This document shows, in pieces, positions 6,689 to 13,227 of a stretch of 24,456 nucleotides of DNA (positions within the stretch are counted from its first letter, which is position 1; each line of letters begins with the position of its first letter). The stretch spans positions 1-24,456 of the IMG/VR virus record IMGVR_UViG_3300006754_000166; one strand, written 5' to 3'. Under the pieces are notes generated by a model. That model searched no databases, was not told the DNA's origin, and saw only the letters and a program-made list of their open reading frames with translations. Origin of the DNA: a virus. Position numbers and translations under genes: made by a program.

Positions 6689-8185
6689 ATGGCAACATAT
6701 ACAGGTACTGGTCAGTATAATGTTACTACTACTCCAAATAGTCCTGGTTGGACAGGGCAGAGTATTGATAGTCTTAGACGAACTTTTGGAATCGGCGATA
6801 CGGTTCATGAATTAGCTCCAGAGACATCAATTTTCTTTAGCTATTTGAGTAAGTTAGGTAAGAAACCTACTGACGAGACAGTTTGGAAACCGATGGAATA
6901 TCGGTCTCAATGGCAACGTCGCAATTTTGAAGCGAAGGTAGCTAAAATCACAGGCGGGGATGATGCCCAAATAACAGGCATTGCTGACCCAACTGGTTCA
7001 GATGCTACTCACTTTATGCTATATTGTGACTACAATCATCAGGGGAAACAGGTAAAATCAACTGTTCAACCCGATGCGTCTTCTTATATAGGGTATGCTC
7101 CTATTTATATAACTAAGAATCAAGTTCTTAGAATAAATGGAATATCTTATAAAATAACCGCAGAACCCGACTATTTCACATATTCTTCTGGTAGTGTTGG
7201 CGACGTGTCAACTAAAGCCGCTGCTGGTGTAGCATACGGATATATTACCATCCCTATCGCGAATATGATAGTTGTTTCAACAGGCTCCGCATTTGCTCAG
7301 CCTGCTTCTGGTGGATGGGATGAAAAAGGTCAGGTTATCGGATCTCAATGGGGTGAAGCTACAGGTGCTCCTGAGGGCTGGAGAGATGAATTGAGTGATG
7401 TGGAATTTTTCACACAGATATTCAAGACATCTGTTCCTTTGATGAGTGGATCTATGCAGGCTACCAGGTATCGTGGCTATGCAAATGAGTGGAAACGTAT
7501 CTATGGAGAGCATGTCAAGTCCCATAAAATGGATCTTGAAAATGCTTTCTTATTTGGCTATGGTAAATATACCAGTGCTGACGTAAGAAACTCCTGGGGT
7601 ATCGAACCGTTCATCCGAAACAAGGGTGGTAAGAAGTATGAATTAGCATATAATGGTACTGCTGCTGACTCAGCAGGGTATGATGTTAGTGCTGGTTTTT
7701 CTTACGACGGAATGATTGACGTCATGGATGACTTTATGAATTATGAAGGCGGAAACAGTGGTCAAAAACTGTGTCTAACTTCACGTAAGGTTATCAATGC
7801 ATTACATAAAGTTGGAAGTGGAAACTTTCTACAGAACTCGTTTGATGCGACTACAAGTCAAATCTTTCAAGCTTCTTTGGAAGTTAAATCTTCGAGCTTC
7901 ATGCCTATTGACATCACGTCTATATCTACATCATGGGGATCTATGAATTTCATAGCTCATCCATTGTTTAGACATGACATGGAAGATACGGCAGTATGCG
8001 TTGATTTAAGCCATGTGACAATGCGGCCACTTGCTGGAAACGGGCATTCACGGGATACATTCGTAGAAACGAATATTCAAGACAATGATATCGACGGAAG
8101 AAAGGACCAGATTGTTACTGAAGCTGGTCTTGAGGTACTCTTCCCAGAGACTCATGCTGTTGTAGACTTCGTAGCTGGCGGATAA
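6689..8185 (+). CDS. Major capsid protein
   Basis: This 498-residue protein follows portal and scaffold genes and is expected to form the icosahedral shell. The N-terminal part has an ELAPETSIFFSYLSKLGK segment (about 42-59) followed by a W- and Q-rich stretch (VWKPMEYRSQWQRRNFE). This pattern resembles the HK97-fold capsid proteins of phages such as SU10. The C-terminal part has TSTSWGSMNFIAHPLFRHDM (about 413-432), typical of the late beta-rich region of capsid proteins. TGAGG (6677-6681) lies 7 nt before the ATG. The gene is followed by a strong GC hairpin at 8198-8222, consistent with higher expression or message stability for this most abundant protein. No delta domain or protease gene is evident. 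The role is well supported by synteny, but the exact family is an inference. Confidence 0.82.
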   Translation: MATYTGTGQYNVTTTPNSPGWTGQSIDSLRRTFGIGDTVHELAPETSIFFSYLSKLGKKPTDETVWKPMEYRSQWQRRNFEAKVAKITGGDDAQITGIADPTGSDATHFMLYCDYNHQGKQVKSTVQPDASSYIGYAPIYITKNQVLRINGISYKITAEPDYFTYSSGSVGDVSTKAAAGVAYGYITIPIANMIVVSTGSAFAQPASGGWDEKGQVIGSQWGEATGAPEGWRDELSDVEFFTQIFKTSVPLMSGSMQATRYRGYANEWKRIYGEHVKSHKMDLENAFLFGYGKYTSADVRNSWGIEPFIRNKGGKKYELAYNGTAADSAGYDVSAGFSYDGMIDVMDDFMNYEGGNSGQKLCLTSRKVINALHKVGSGNFLQNSFDATTSQIFQASLEVKSSSFMPIDITSISTSWGSMNFIAHPLFRHDMEDTAVCVDLSHVTMRPLAGNGHSRDTFVETNIQDNDIDGRKDQIVTEAGLEVLFPETHAVVDFVAGG

Positions 8186-8197
8186 TCAAAAATCTGA

Positions 8198-8222
8198 GAG
8201 GGGGCTCTTTATGGGCCCCCTT
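8198..8222 (+). terminator. GC-rich hairpin after the capsid gene, terminator or message-stabilising element
   Basis: Positions 8200-8207 (GGGGGCTC) pair with 8213-8220 (GGGCCCCC) around a 5-nt TTTAT loop, with one G-U pair. An outer A-T pair (8199/8221) and a G-U pair (8198/8222) extend the stem to 10 bp. It begins 13 nt after the capsid stop. Only two T residues follow, so it is not a classical strong terminator. Partial termination or protection of the capsid mRNA 3' end is more likely. Confidence 0.6.
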
Positions 8223-8230
8223 AACGAACA

Positions 8231-8887
8231 ATGACAATAGCCACACACATACTTGCGAAGCTCTTCCCAGATCCTAACAACAAGGAAACGTTTGTTAGCG
8301 ATCTAACTAACGAGGTTGCCCTTGTAAATCAATCCCTTTGGGAGGTTGCCAATATGCTTCCTGTCAAAGATCTTATTAAGGTCGCTCAAGACCCAAGAGA
8401 AGGTGGAGATGCTGGTACTTCGATTGGTGTAGATGAAAAAGTTCTTCTTGTTTTAAGAGATGATATAGCATGCAAGGAGATAAGCGTTGAAGATGCTTTC
8501 AGAGCAAAGGATAGTGCTAGTATCCACTATGCAACTGCTCGTTCTCCTGTATTTTGGATTACAAAGCACCCAACAGAAGCTTACCCTTTTGTTTATGGGT
8601 TCCCTACTGGATGGACAAAGTTGAATATATTTACCTACAGGAAGGAAACTCTTAGTGATCTCTCTGGAACTGCCTTTGCATATATACCTCCTACAGCTTA
8701 TGAGGCAGTATATTTAATGTCAGCTATGAAGATTATGCAGCAGAAGCTATCTTATATGGCTAATGATGAAGAAGATGCTGAATTATATCAGATATTTCAG
8801 GGTAATTTACAGCAGATAGAATTAGCCTTAAAAGACTCAATGAAACTCCTTTCGCCTAGAGAAGGGCATCAGGAGAGAGAAAAATGA
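8231..8887 (+). CDS. Head-tail connector or tail-tube-like structural protein
   Basis: This 218-residue protein is encoded right after the major capsid protein. Residues of about 110-150 are beta-type (SPVFWITKHPTEAYPFVYGF). The C-terminal 60 residues form long helices beginning IPPTAYEAVYLMSAMKIMQQ and running to LKDSMKLLSP. This helical tail with a leading PP is reminiscent of connector and tubular-tail-A-like proteins of short-tailed phages. It probably sits at the portal vertex or in the neck. The start lacks a good Shine-Dalgarno sequence: the 20 nt upstream are mostly the 3' arm of the hairpin and TTAACGAACA. Initiation may therefore depend on the hairpin context. The stop overlaps the next start (ATGA). 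The role is inferred from order and general appearance. Confidence 0.5.
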   Translation: MTIATHILAKLFPDPNNKETFVSDLTNEVALVNQSLWEVANMLPVKDLIKVAQDPREGGDAGTSIGVDEKVLLVLRDDIACKEISVEDAFRAKDSASIHYATARSPVFWITKHPTEAYPFVYGFPTGWTKLNIFTYRKETLSDLSGTAFAYIPPTAYEAVYLMSAMKIMQQKLSYMANDEEDAELYQIFQGNLQQIELALKDSMKLLSPREGHQEREK

Positions 8888-9576
8888 CACTTAAAGAATT
8901 ATTAGAAGTAGTACAACTGCACCATCCTGGGCAAGGCGAAACAATGATTCGCCAGGGTTTAAATAGGGCACAAGATAATTTTAGTGCTAAGACAGGAATA
9001 CTCAAGGCTACTGCAAATGACACAACAGTAGTTGCACAAAGAGGATATACTTTACACGATGAAATGCTTGAGTTATACAGAGTAGAACTTGATACCGAAA
9101 TGATTCCAAAATTAATGGGTGGAGCTCTCTCTATCCCAATTGGAGATGTAGACGATGAGGCAGGGGTCGGTTCTTCAGCAACACCAATAACAGCTAAGGC
9201 AAAGGCTGATAAGTATGCCTGGTATCTCGATTGCAAGACGCTATATATAGTAGAAAAGTGTTCTGCTACTGCAGACTACCTTTATGAATGGCAGTCAGTT
9301 AGTACTGCTGGGATGACAATTAAGGTATATTATACCAGAAAGGCAGCTAAATATAGCTCTGGTGATTTAACTTTAGTATCAGAACTTCCTTCGCAATTTC
9401 ACGAGGCATTAGCTTTTAAAGTGATCTCTGACTTTTATAAGTTACCTGGTGAAACATTCAATTTGCAAGTTGCATCATATTTTGATCAGGAGTTTGAGAA
9501 GGAAGTTAGAGAGGGTAAAAAATACGCTAAACGAGGCCATCAGAGAACTGGCTTCATTCAACCTTGGAGTTACTAA
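8884..9576 (+). CDS. Head-tail adaptor-like protein
   Basis: This 230-residue protein starts inside the stop of the preceding gene (ATGA overlap) with AGGAG (8871-8875) 8 nt upstream. The N-terminus (TLKELLEVVQLHHPGQGETM, then LNRAQDNFSAKTG) resembles adaptor proteins that bind beneath the portal. In the C-terminal third, ELPSQFHEALAFKVISDFY (residues about 165-183) and a helical segment with SYFDQEFEKEVREGKKYAKR match the helix pair usual in gp4/gp6-type head-completion proteins. The middle is beta-rich (WYLDCKTLYIVEKC, IKVYYTRKA). It would seal packaged DNA and connect the nozzle. The assignment is by synteny and pattern, not by an exact motif. Confidence 0.55.
   Translation: MTLKELLEVVQLHHPGQGETMIRQGLNRAQDNFSAKTGILKATANDTTVVAQRGYTLHDEMLELYRVELDTEMIPKLMGGALSIPIGDVDDEAGVGSSATPITAKAKADKYAWYLDCKTLYIVEKCSATADYLYEWQSVSTAGMTIKVYYTRKAAKYSSGDLTLVSELPSQFHEALAFKVISDFYKLPGETFNLQVASYFDQEFEKEVREGKKYAKRGHQRTGFIQPWSY
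9566..9569 (+). promoter_or_regulatory. Shine-Dalgarno GGAG that places the next start at ATG 9576
   Basis: GGAG lies 6 nt before ATG 9576. A TTG at 9564 is in the same frame, but this GGAG would fall inside a gene starting there. The TAATG junction (stop 9574-9576, start 9576-9578) supports the ATG. Confidence 0.6.
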
Positions 9577-9932
9577 TGGGATTTACAAGAGATCCATCGA
9601 GCTTATCAGGCTTTTTAGAAGGCGGAGTAGAAATTAACACACCAGAGTTTGTATCCTGGGATAGAGATGTCTTAGCACAAGGCACCGATTGGGGTCTTGG
9701 ACAAGGATGGCAACTGAATATTAACGCAAGTGGATCTGAACTTTCATTTAAGTATGGTTCAGAAGTCCCTTTTGCAATAACTTCTGATGGTGAGGCTACA
9801 CTAACTACTTTAGCTATGCCAACATTAAAATTAGATATATTAAGTTCATTACCTGAAGCCGCCTCATATCAATTAGGCGAGGTAGTGAATGTTTTGGGCT
9901 TCCTGTATGTTAATCAGGATGATCCTTCATAA
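9576..9932 (+). CDS. Small fibre- or decoration-type protein, unknown function
   Basis: This 118-residue protein begins at ATG 9576, sharing one base with the stop of the adaptor-like gene. It has no cysteine, signal peptide or membrane segment. The middle (WQLNINASGSELSFKYGSEV, then FAITSDGEATLTTLAMPTLK) alternates polar and hydrophobic residues and ends in short turns, as in beta-strand modules of phage fibres and fibre-attachment proteins. The C-terminus contains EAASYQLGEVVNVLGFLYVN. A 22-nt gap with AAGGAG separates it from the repeat-rich fibre gene. It is most likely a virion protein joined to the fibre set. No family is recognised. Confidence 0.6.
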   Translation: MGFTRDPSSLSGFLEGGVEINTPEFVSWDRDVLAQGTDWGLGQGWQLNINASGSELSFKYGSEVPFAITSDGEATLTTLAMPTLKLDILSSLPEAASYQLGEVVNVLGFLYVNQDDPS

Positions 9933-9954
9933 ATAAAGAACAAGGAGAAAGAAA

Positions 9955-11409
9955 ATGGGCTGGAAAAGAATATTAACAACTTCCGATACCGAGTTCGTTG
10001 AAGATACAGTTGGAGCCATGTTCACTGGTAATACAGAAACTGGCATAACTGTCTCTTACGATGACAGTGCTAATGACATAAACTTAACGGTAGCGGATAC
10101 AACGGTTGCAGGAGATACTGGTTCAACAGCAATGACTCCTGGCGATACTCTTACTATCGCTGGAGGCACTGGTGTCACGACTGCAATGAGTGGAGATACT
10201 CTAACTGTTACTGCGTCTACGCAATTGTCTACAGAGAATGTTGAGGATATAGTAGGTGGTATGTTAGATGGGACTGAGACTGGAATTTCGGTTTCGTACG
10301 ATGACGATGGTGGTGCTAATATAGACTTCGTTGTTTCTGATACAACCGTAGCTGGTGACAGCGGATCTACTGGTATGACACCAGGTGATACACTAACAAT
10401 TGCTGGTGGTACCAATGTTACAACAGCTATGAGTGGGGATACCCTCACAATCACAGCGACTGATGCATCGGCAGCAACTACATTCCAAGTTGAAGATGAC
10501 AGTGGAGATGAAGTTACTATTAGTCATGCAAAAGAATGGGCTATACTTGGAGGTACAGGTATTGGCACTAATTGGACAGATACATCAACTGGAAGTGACG
10601 GCGACCCTTATGACTTGACTATTACTAATGATGGTGTAACTTCTAATGTAGCTGGATCAGGAATTAGTGTTAGTGGTGCAACAGGAGCGGTAACGGTTAC
10701 AAATAGTGGTGTTACTTCTAATGTAGCTGGAACTGGTATATCAGTATCGGGAGCTACAGGTGCAGTGACAGTTACTAACTCAGGTGTTACCTCTGCCGTA
10801 GCAGGTAGTGGTATATCTGTATCTGGTGCGACAGGAGCTGTAACTGTAACTAATTCTGGAGTAACAGCTTTATCTGCTACTGCTAATGAAACAACAGTAA
10901 GTGGATCTACAGGTTCTATCAGTATAGGATTACCAGATGATGTAACAATTGGTGGTGTATTAACTGTTACTGGTAATTTAGTAGTAAATGGTACTACCAC
11001 AACTGTGAGTTCGACAAACTTATCAGTAGAGGATGTATGTATCTCTCTTAATACAAACAGTGATGGAGATGACTGGGCAGGAAGTCTTTCTGCAGGTGAC
11101 TCTGCCATATTGTTTGCTGGATTAAGTGCATCACCTGCTGTAGATGAGACCATAAAGTTGGTTTGTGATTTTGATGGTTTTCAATTCGATACTGGTGATG
11201 CAAGAGCTTGCTTAGCGGTAACTCATGCAAATAGTACAACATTTGGTACTTCGAATTCTATTACTCAAGGTACTCTTGCTCATGTGAAAGCTGCAGCTTA
11301 TGTCTATGATGACACTCAGGGTACTTTGATATATGACTCTGGTAATGGTGTCCCAACAGATGGAACAATAGTAGCAGCAGCCGATGAGCTGTACATTTAC
11401 TTTGCGTAA
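9955..11409 (+). CDS. Repeat-rich tail fibre-like structural protein
   Basis: This 484-residue protein is rich in Gly, Ser, Thr and Val and built from repeats. Residues 1-10 (MGWKRILTTS) match the start of the protein at 11780. Residues 15-95 and 96-172 are two long repeats containing GDTLTIAGG and TTAMSGDTLT. Residues 229-303 are three 25-residue repeats around GISVSGATGAVTVTNSG. Then comes a VTGNLVVNGTTTTVSSTNLS segment (about 339-358), a motif widespread in fibres of environmental phages that often precedes a globular end. The last 100 residues are less repetitive (DGDDWAGSLSAGDSAILFAG, then FDGFQFDTGDARACLAV). The protein is probably a beta-structured fibre or decoration protein. AAGGAG (9942-9947) precedes the ATG by 7 nt. 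Its stop overlaps the next start by one base (TAATG). Confidence 0.7.
   Translation: MGWKRILTTSDTEFVEDTVGAMFTGNTETGITVSYDDSANDINLTVADTTVAGDTGSTAMTPGDTLTIAGGTGVTTAMSGDTLTVTASTQLSTENVEDIVGGMLDGTETGISVSYDDDGGANIDFVVSDTTVAGDSGSTGMTPGDTLTIAGGTNVTTAMSGDTLTITATDASAATTFQVEDDSGDEVTISHAKEWAILGGTGIGTNWTDTSTGSDGDPYDLTITNDGVTSNVAGSGISVSGATGAVTVTNSGVTSNVAGTGISVSGATGAVTVTNSGVTSAVAGSGISVSGATGAVTVTNSGVTALSATANETTVSGSTGSISIGLPDDVTIGGVLTVTGNLVVNGTTTTVSSTNLSVEDVCISLNTNSDGDDWAGSLSAGDSAILFAGLSASPAVDETIKLVCDFDGFQFDTGDARACLAVTHANSTTFGTSNSITQGTLAHVKAAAYVYDDTQGTLIYDSGNGVPTDGTIVAAADELYIYFA
9997..10470 (+). repeat. Two long repeats (about 81 codons each) in the fibre gene
   Basis: The protein segments encoded by 9997-10239 and 10240-10470 align along their length. 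Both begin V-E-D-x-V-G, continue with T-E-T-G-I-(T/S)-V-S-Y-D-D and T-T-V-A-G-D, and end with P-G-D-T-L-T-I-A-G-G and T-T-A-M-S-G-D-T-L-T. At DNA level they have diverged clearly, so this is an old internal duplication. Confidence 0.8.
10639..10863 (+). repeat. Three tandem 75-bp repeats encoding 25-residue fibre units
   Basis: The units are 10639-10713, 10714-10788 and 10789-10863. Unit 1 and unit 2 proteins differ at one residue and units 2 and 3 at two. The codons differ far more: between units 1 and 2, 14 of 25 codons are synonymous changes and 10 are identical. Between units 2 and 3, 16 are synonymous changes and 7 are identical. Confidence 0.92.
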
Positions 11410-11615
11410 TGTCTAAATATGCACGGGATGTAAAACAAATAGTAAAAGAAGCTGTAGTCAAAGAATCAGTATCAGGTCTTAAGCTAACAGTAAAGGATAC
11501 TGATTTTTTGCTAAAGTTGATTATGCGTTCTCAATTTGAAGGTTCAGAAGTTGAGCAAGCGTATATGGTAATTAGTAAATTGGCCGAAAAACATAGGAGG
11601 AGCCTTGAAAGTTGA
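11409..11615 (+). CDS. Small helical protein, unknown function
   Basis: This 68-residue protein starts with ATG overlapping the fibre gene stop (TAATG). It is charged and likely all-helical (KYARDVKQIVKEAVVKESV, KDTDFLLKLIMRSQF, EVEQAYMVISKLAEKHRR). It has no cysteine and no membrane segment. Its last 11 bases overlap the next small gene, whose strong ribosome site lies within this coding sequence. The pairing of two small, charged proteins in this and the next frame suggests a coupled pair, perhaps an assembly chaperone for the fibre encoded just upstream. That role is inference from position only. Confidence 0.65.
   Translation: MSKYARDVKQIVKEAVVKESVSGLKLTVKDTDFLLKLIMRSQFEGSEVEQAYMVISKLAEKHRRSLES
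11595..11600 (+). promoter_or_regulatory. Perfect Shine-Dalgarno AGGAGG for a TTG-started small gene
   Basis: AGGAGG lies inside the end of the upstream gene, 4 nt before TTG 11605. The only open frame it can serve is the 57-codon gene ending at 11778. Confidence 0.65.
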
Positions 11616-11778
11616 ATTAACAATAACAGAGTTATCAATGCTTAATCAAACACTGGAGAATACATCAGTTAAGGGAAAGGATACTTTGCCTTTTTCTGTT
11701 TTATTTACCAAGATAGAGAAAGCACTAAATAAAGAGATAGAGAAAAATGGCGGACCTGACCAAGTTGTAGGAAAGTAA
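11605..11778 (+). CDS. Very small protein with TTG start (57 residues), unknown function
   Basis: A frame opens at TTG 11605 behind a perfect AGGAGG and ends at TAA 11776-11778, two bases before the next ATG (11780). It overlaps the previous gene by 11 bases and fills what would otherwise be a 164-base gap in a tightly packed operon. The product is helical and charged: KVELTITELSMLNQTLENT, then a segment with PFSVLFTKIEKALNKEIEKN and a polar end. No membrane segment or cysteine is present. The AGGAAAG near its end (11769-11775) acts as ribosome site for the next gene. Its neighbours on both sides are structural genes, so it may be an assembly chaperone. The function is unknown. Confidence 0.65.
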   Translation: MKVELTITELSMLNQTLENTSVKGKDTLPFSVLFTKIEKALNKEIEKNGGPDQVVGK

Positions 11779-11779
11779 A

Positions 11780-12298
11780 ATGGCAGGCTGGAAAAAGATT
11801 TTAACTGCCTCTATGAATAATACTACATCAGATGTTAATATGATGTGGTCGGGTAATACGTATGGTACCAGATGTGGAGTTATAGGTAACTATTATGTTG
11901 GTAATCATAGTTTAGGATCAAGTCCAGATGAAACGGACTTTACAGCAGATGTCCTTGACATATCCTATTATCCATACTTTAGAGTCCAAAAGGGATGTAA
12001 AATAGTAACCATTGGTGGATGTGGTAATACTAATTATTCTACAAATGGCTGGGCAGCGTCATTCTGGCTTGTAGACTTTGATCATAATGATAGTGATGCA
12101 GATACTGTAACTCAAATTGGTCATGATTTTACTTGGGCTGCTGGTATACAGGAAATGGGAAACTTTGAAGAAGATCTTGGAACCCCAGTTTCTGCAGCTG
12201 ATGGGAATATTATAATCCATTCTGTAAGAGCAACATCTGGTTCAACTAATAAATACTTCTACTTCAATCCTTCTATAACGTATTTTATGGAACGATAA
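11780..12298 (+). CDS. Virion protein sharing the GWK(K/R)ILT N-terminus, possible fibre or decoration protein
   Basis: This 172-residue protein begins MAGWKKILTAS, almost the same as the start of the fibre-like protein at 9955 (MGWKRILTTS). The rest is beta-type, rich in aromatic residues, Gly and Asn, with segments YYPYFRVQKGCKIVTIGG and GWAASFWLVDFDHND. The C-terminal part (NKYFYFNPSITYFMER) is aromatic. Three cysteines are present (near residues 32, 73 and 80). The compact aromatic beta pattern is like small globular fibre-tip or capsid-decoration domains. The shared N-terminus suggests both proteins dock to the same virion site. Its stop overlaps the next ATG by one base. No family is recognised for the body. 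Confidence 0.6.
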   Translation: MAGWKKILTASMNNTTSDVNMMWSGNTYGTRCGVIGNYYVGNHSLGSSPDETDFTADVLDISYYPYFRVQKGCKIVTIGGCGNTNYSTNGWAASFWLVDFDHNDSDADTVTQIGHDFTWAAGIQEMGNFEEDLGTPVSAADGNIIIHSVRATSGSTNKYFYFNPSITYFMER

Positions 12299-12516
12299 TG
12301 ATACGAAAAGTATACGTTACTGGAAGTGAAAAACTTGATGATTACTTTAGTGAACTTGTTGAAGCAGTTAATATTCTTACGGGAGATGTAAGAAGTGGAA
12401 CACCAGGTGACAGTTGGACCATTGTTCAAATTAAGGCTTGGCTTGACCAAGAAGATATTGACTATAATGGGACAACTTTAAAGGCGGACTTATTAGAATT
12501 ATGCCAGATCACATAA
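12298..12516 (+). CDS. Small protein with C-terminal HeH/LEM-like domain
   Basis: This 72-residue protein starts at ATG 12298, overlapping the previous stop. The C-terminal half reads SWTIVQIKAWLDQEDIDYNG followed by TTLKADLLELC. It matches the helix-extended loop-helix pattern of HeH/LEM domains: hydrophobic residues, IKAWLD, a polar loop and K-x-DLL. Such domains are frequent in small phage proteins and bind DNA or proteins. The N-terminal half (KVYVTGSEKLDDYFSELVEA) is less clear. Its last 16 bases overlap the XhlA-like gene. It could bind packaged DNA, be ejected with it, or regulate; the sequence does not decide. Confidence 0.68.
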   Translation: MIRKVYVTGSEKLDDYFSELVEAVNILTGDVRSGTPGDSWTIVQIKAWLDQEDIDYNGTTLKADLLELCQIT

Positions 12517-12701
12517 CAGCAGAAACTCATAGACGCGAAACCAAAGAGCGTCTTGTTCGTATTGAAACAATAGTAGATCGTATGGAAGGTCATCTTACAA
12601 GGCTTAATGATAGGACAAGAAAATTGGAAATCTGGAGGGGATGGTTGGCAGGAGCCATAGCAACAATGACAATAATAGGAACAATAATAGGAGTAATATA
12701 A
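12501..12701 (+). CDS. XhlA-like membrane protein (putative holin or lysis accessory)
   Basis: This 66-residue protein has a charged N-terminal helix with heptad-like spacing (ETKERLVRIETIVDRMEGHL, then RLNDRTRKLE). A single C-terminal hydrophobic segment of about 18 residues (WLAGAIATMTIIGTIIGVI) follows. This is the design of XhlA-type haemolysin/holin-associated proteins: a coiled coil in the cytoplasm and one membrane helix at the end. It likely inserts in the inner membrane and helps the holin or endolysin. The start overlaps the HeH/LEM gene by 16 bases, and the stop shares a base with the next ATG. The endolysin lies 12 kb away. Confident as a membrane protein, moderately confident for lysis. 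Confidence 0.65.
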   Translation: MPDHITAETHRRETKERLVRIETIVDRMEGHLTRLNDRTRKLEIWRGWLAGAIATMTIIGTIIGVI

Positions 12702-12895
12702 TGGAAGGTTTAGGCGTACTACAGGAATTCCTGGAAGAGAAAGTATTCAACGATGAGACTAAAGCTAAGCTTGTTAAATCTTTAAATGATGCTGTTGATA
12801 TACCAATCATTTCAGAGAAGACCGAAGGAAAGATTATCGACTCGATGATATCGATTGTATTTGAGGTATTTAAAAAGGTCCTACTCGGAAAATAA
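12701..12895 (+). CDS. Small amphipathic protein, unknown function, next to the XhlA-like gene
   Basis: This 64-residue protein starts at ATG 12701 within a TAATG junction, with GGAG (12689-12692) 8 nt upstream. It contains LQEFLEEKVFNDETKAKLVK, a central VDIPIISEKTEGKIID and an amphipathic end (SMISIVFEVFKKVLLGK). That end could lie on a membrane but is too short and charged for a clear transmembrane helix. Lying directly behind a probable lysis accessory gene, it may belong to the same lysis group or be a small virion protein. I do not recognise the family. Confidence 0.6.
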   Translation: MEGLGVLQEFLEEKVFNDETKAKLVKSLNDAVDIPIISEKTEGKIIDSMISIVFEVFKKVLLGK

Positions 12896-12897
12896 CA

Positions 12898-13227
12898 GTG
12901 GATACTCCAGACTCAGACGGAATGTCAGTTTATGCTGATCTTGTCTGTGACCCTAATGCTGGAGATTTGCTTGATAACCTTGGCATAATAGGAAATAAAA
13001 CTTATCCCGATGGGGTCGATAACTGCGTTAATTGCGGTTACGAAAAGTTAGCGAATCTTGAGGTTCTTGGGGCACACAGTAAACCTCTTTTTTATATATG
13101 TAGGAAGTGCAGTCATTTGCATTTACGGTACACAAGACCGTATACTATGAAGTGTATATTAAAAGCTGAGTCACTCTATTCAGATCCAGAGTCTTGGGAT
13201 ATGCCAAAAAGAAAGGATTACGACTGA
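12898..13227 (+). CDS. Cys4 zinc-ribbon-like small protein, unknown function
   Basis: This 109-residue protein carries CVNCGY (C43, C46) and ICRKC (C68, C71), two CxxC knuckles 21 residues apart. That is the layout of a zinc ribbon as found in many small nucleic-acid-binding or structural proteins. Acidic residues dominate the N-terminus (DTPDSDGM, then VCDPNAGDLLDN) and the C-terminus is charged (DMPKRKDYD). The start is GTG 12898, two bases after the previous stop. ATG 12922 is an alternative that removes eight residues. The stop overlaps the metallophosphoesterase start (TGATG), so the two are probably translated together. Zinc binding is a reasonable reading, but the biological role is unknown. 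Confidence 0.62.
   Translation: MDTPDSDGMSVYADLVCDPNAGDLLDNLGIIGNKTYPDGVDNCVNCGYEKLANLEVLGAHSKPLFYICRKCSHLHLRYTRPYTMKCILKAESLYSDPESWDMPKRKDYD

Noticed and set aside
10608-11153. Minus-strand frame of 181 codons within the repeat-rich fibre gene
   Set aside because: It is a mirror of the low-complexity repeats (Val/Pro/Thr-rich) with no ribosome site. The plus-strand gene fits its neighbours exactly.
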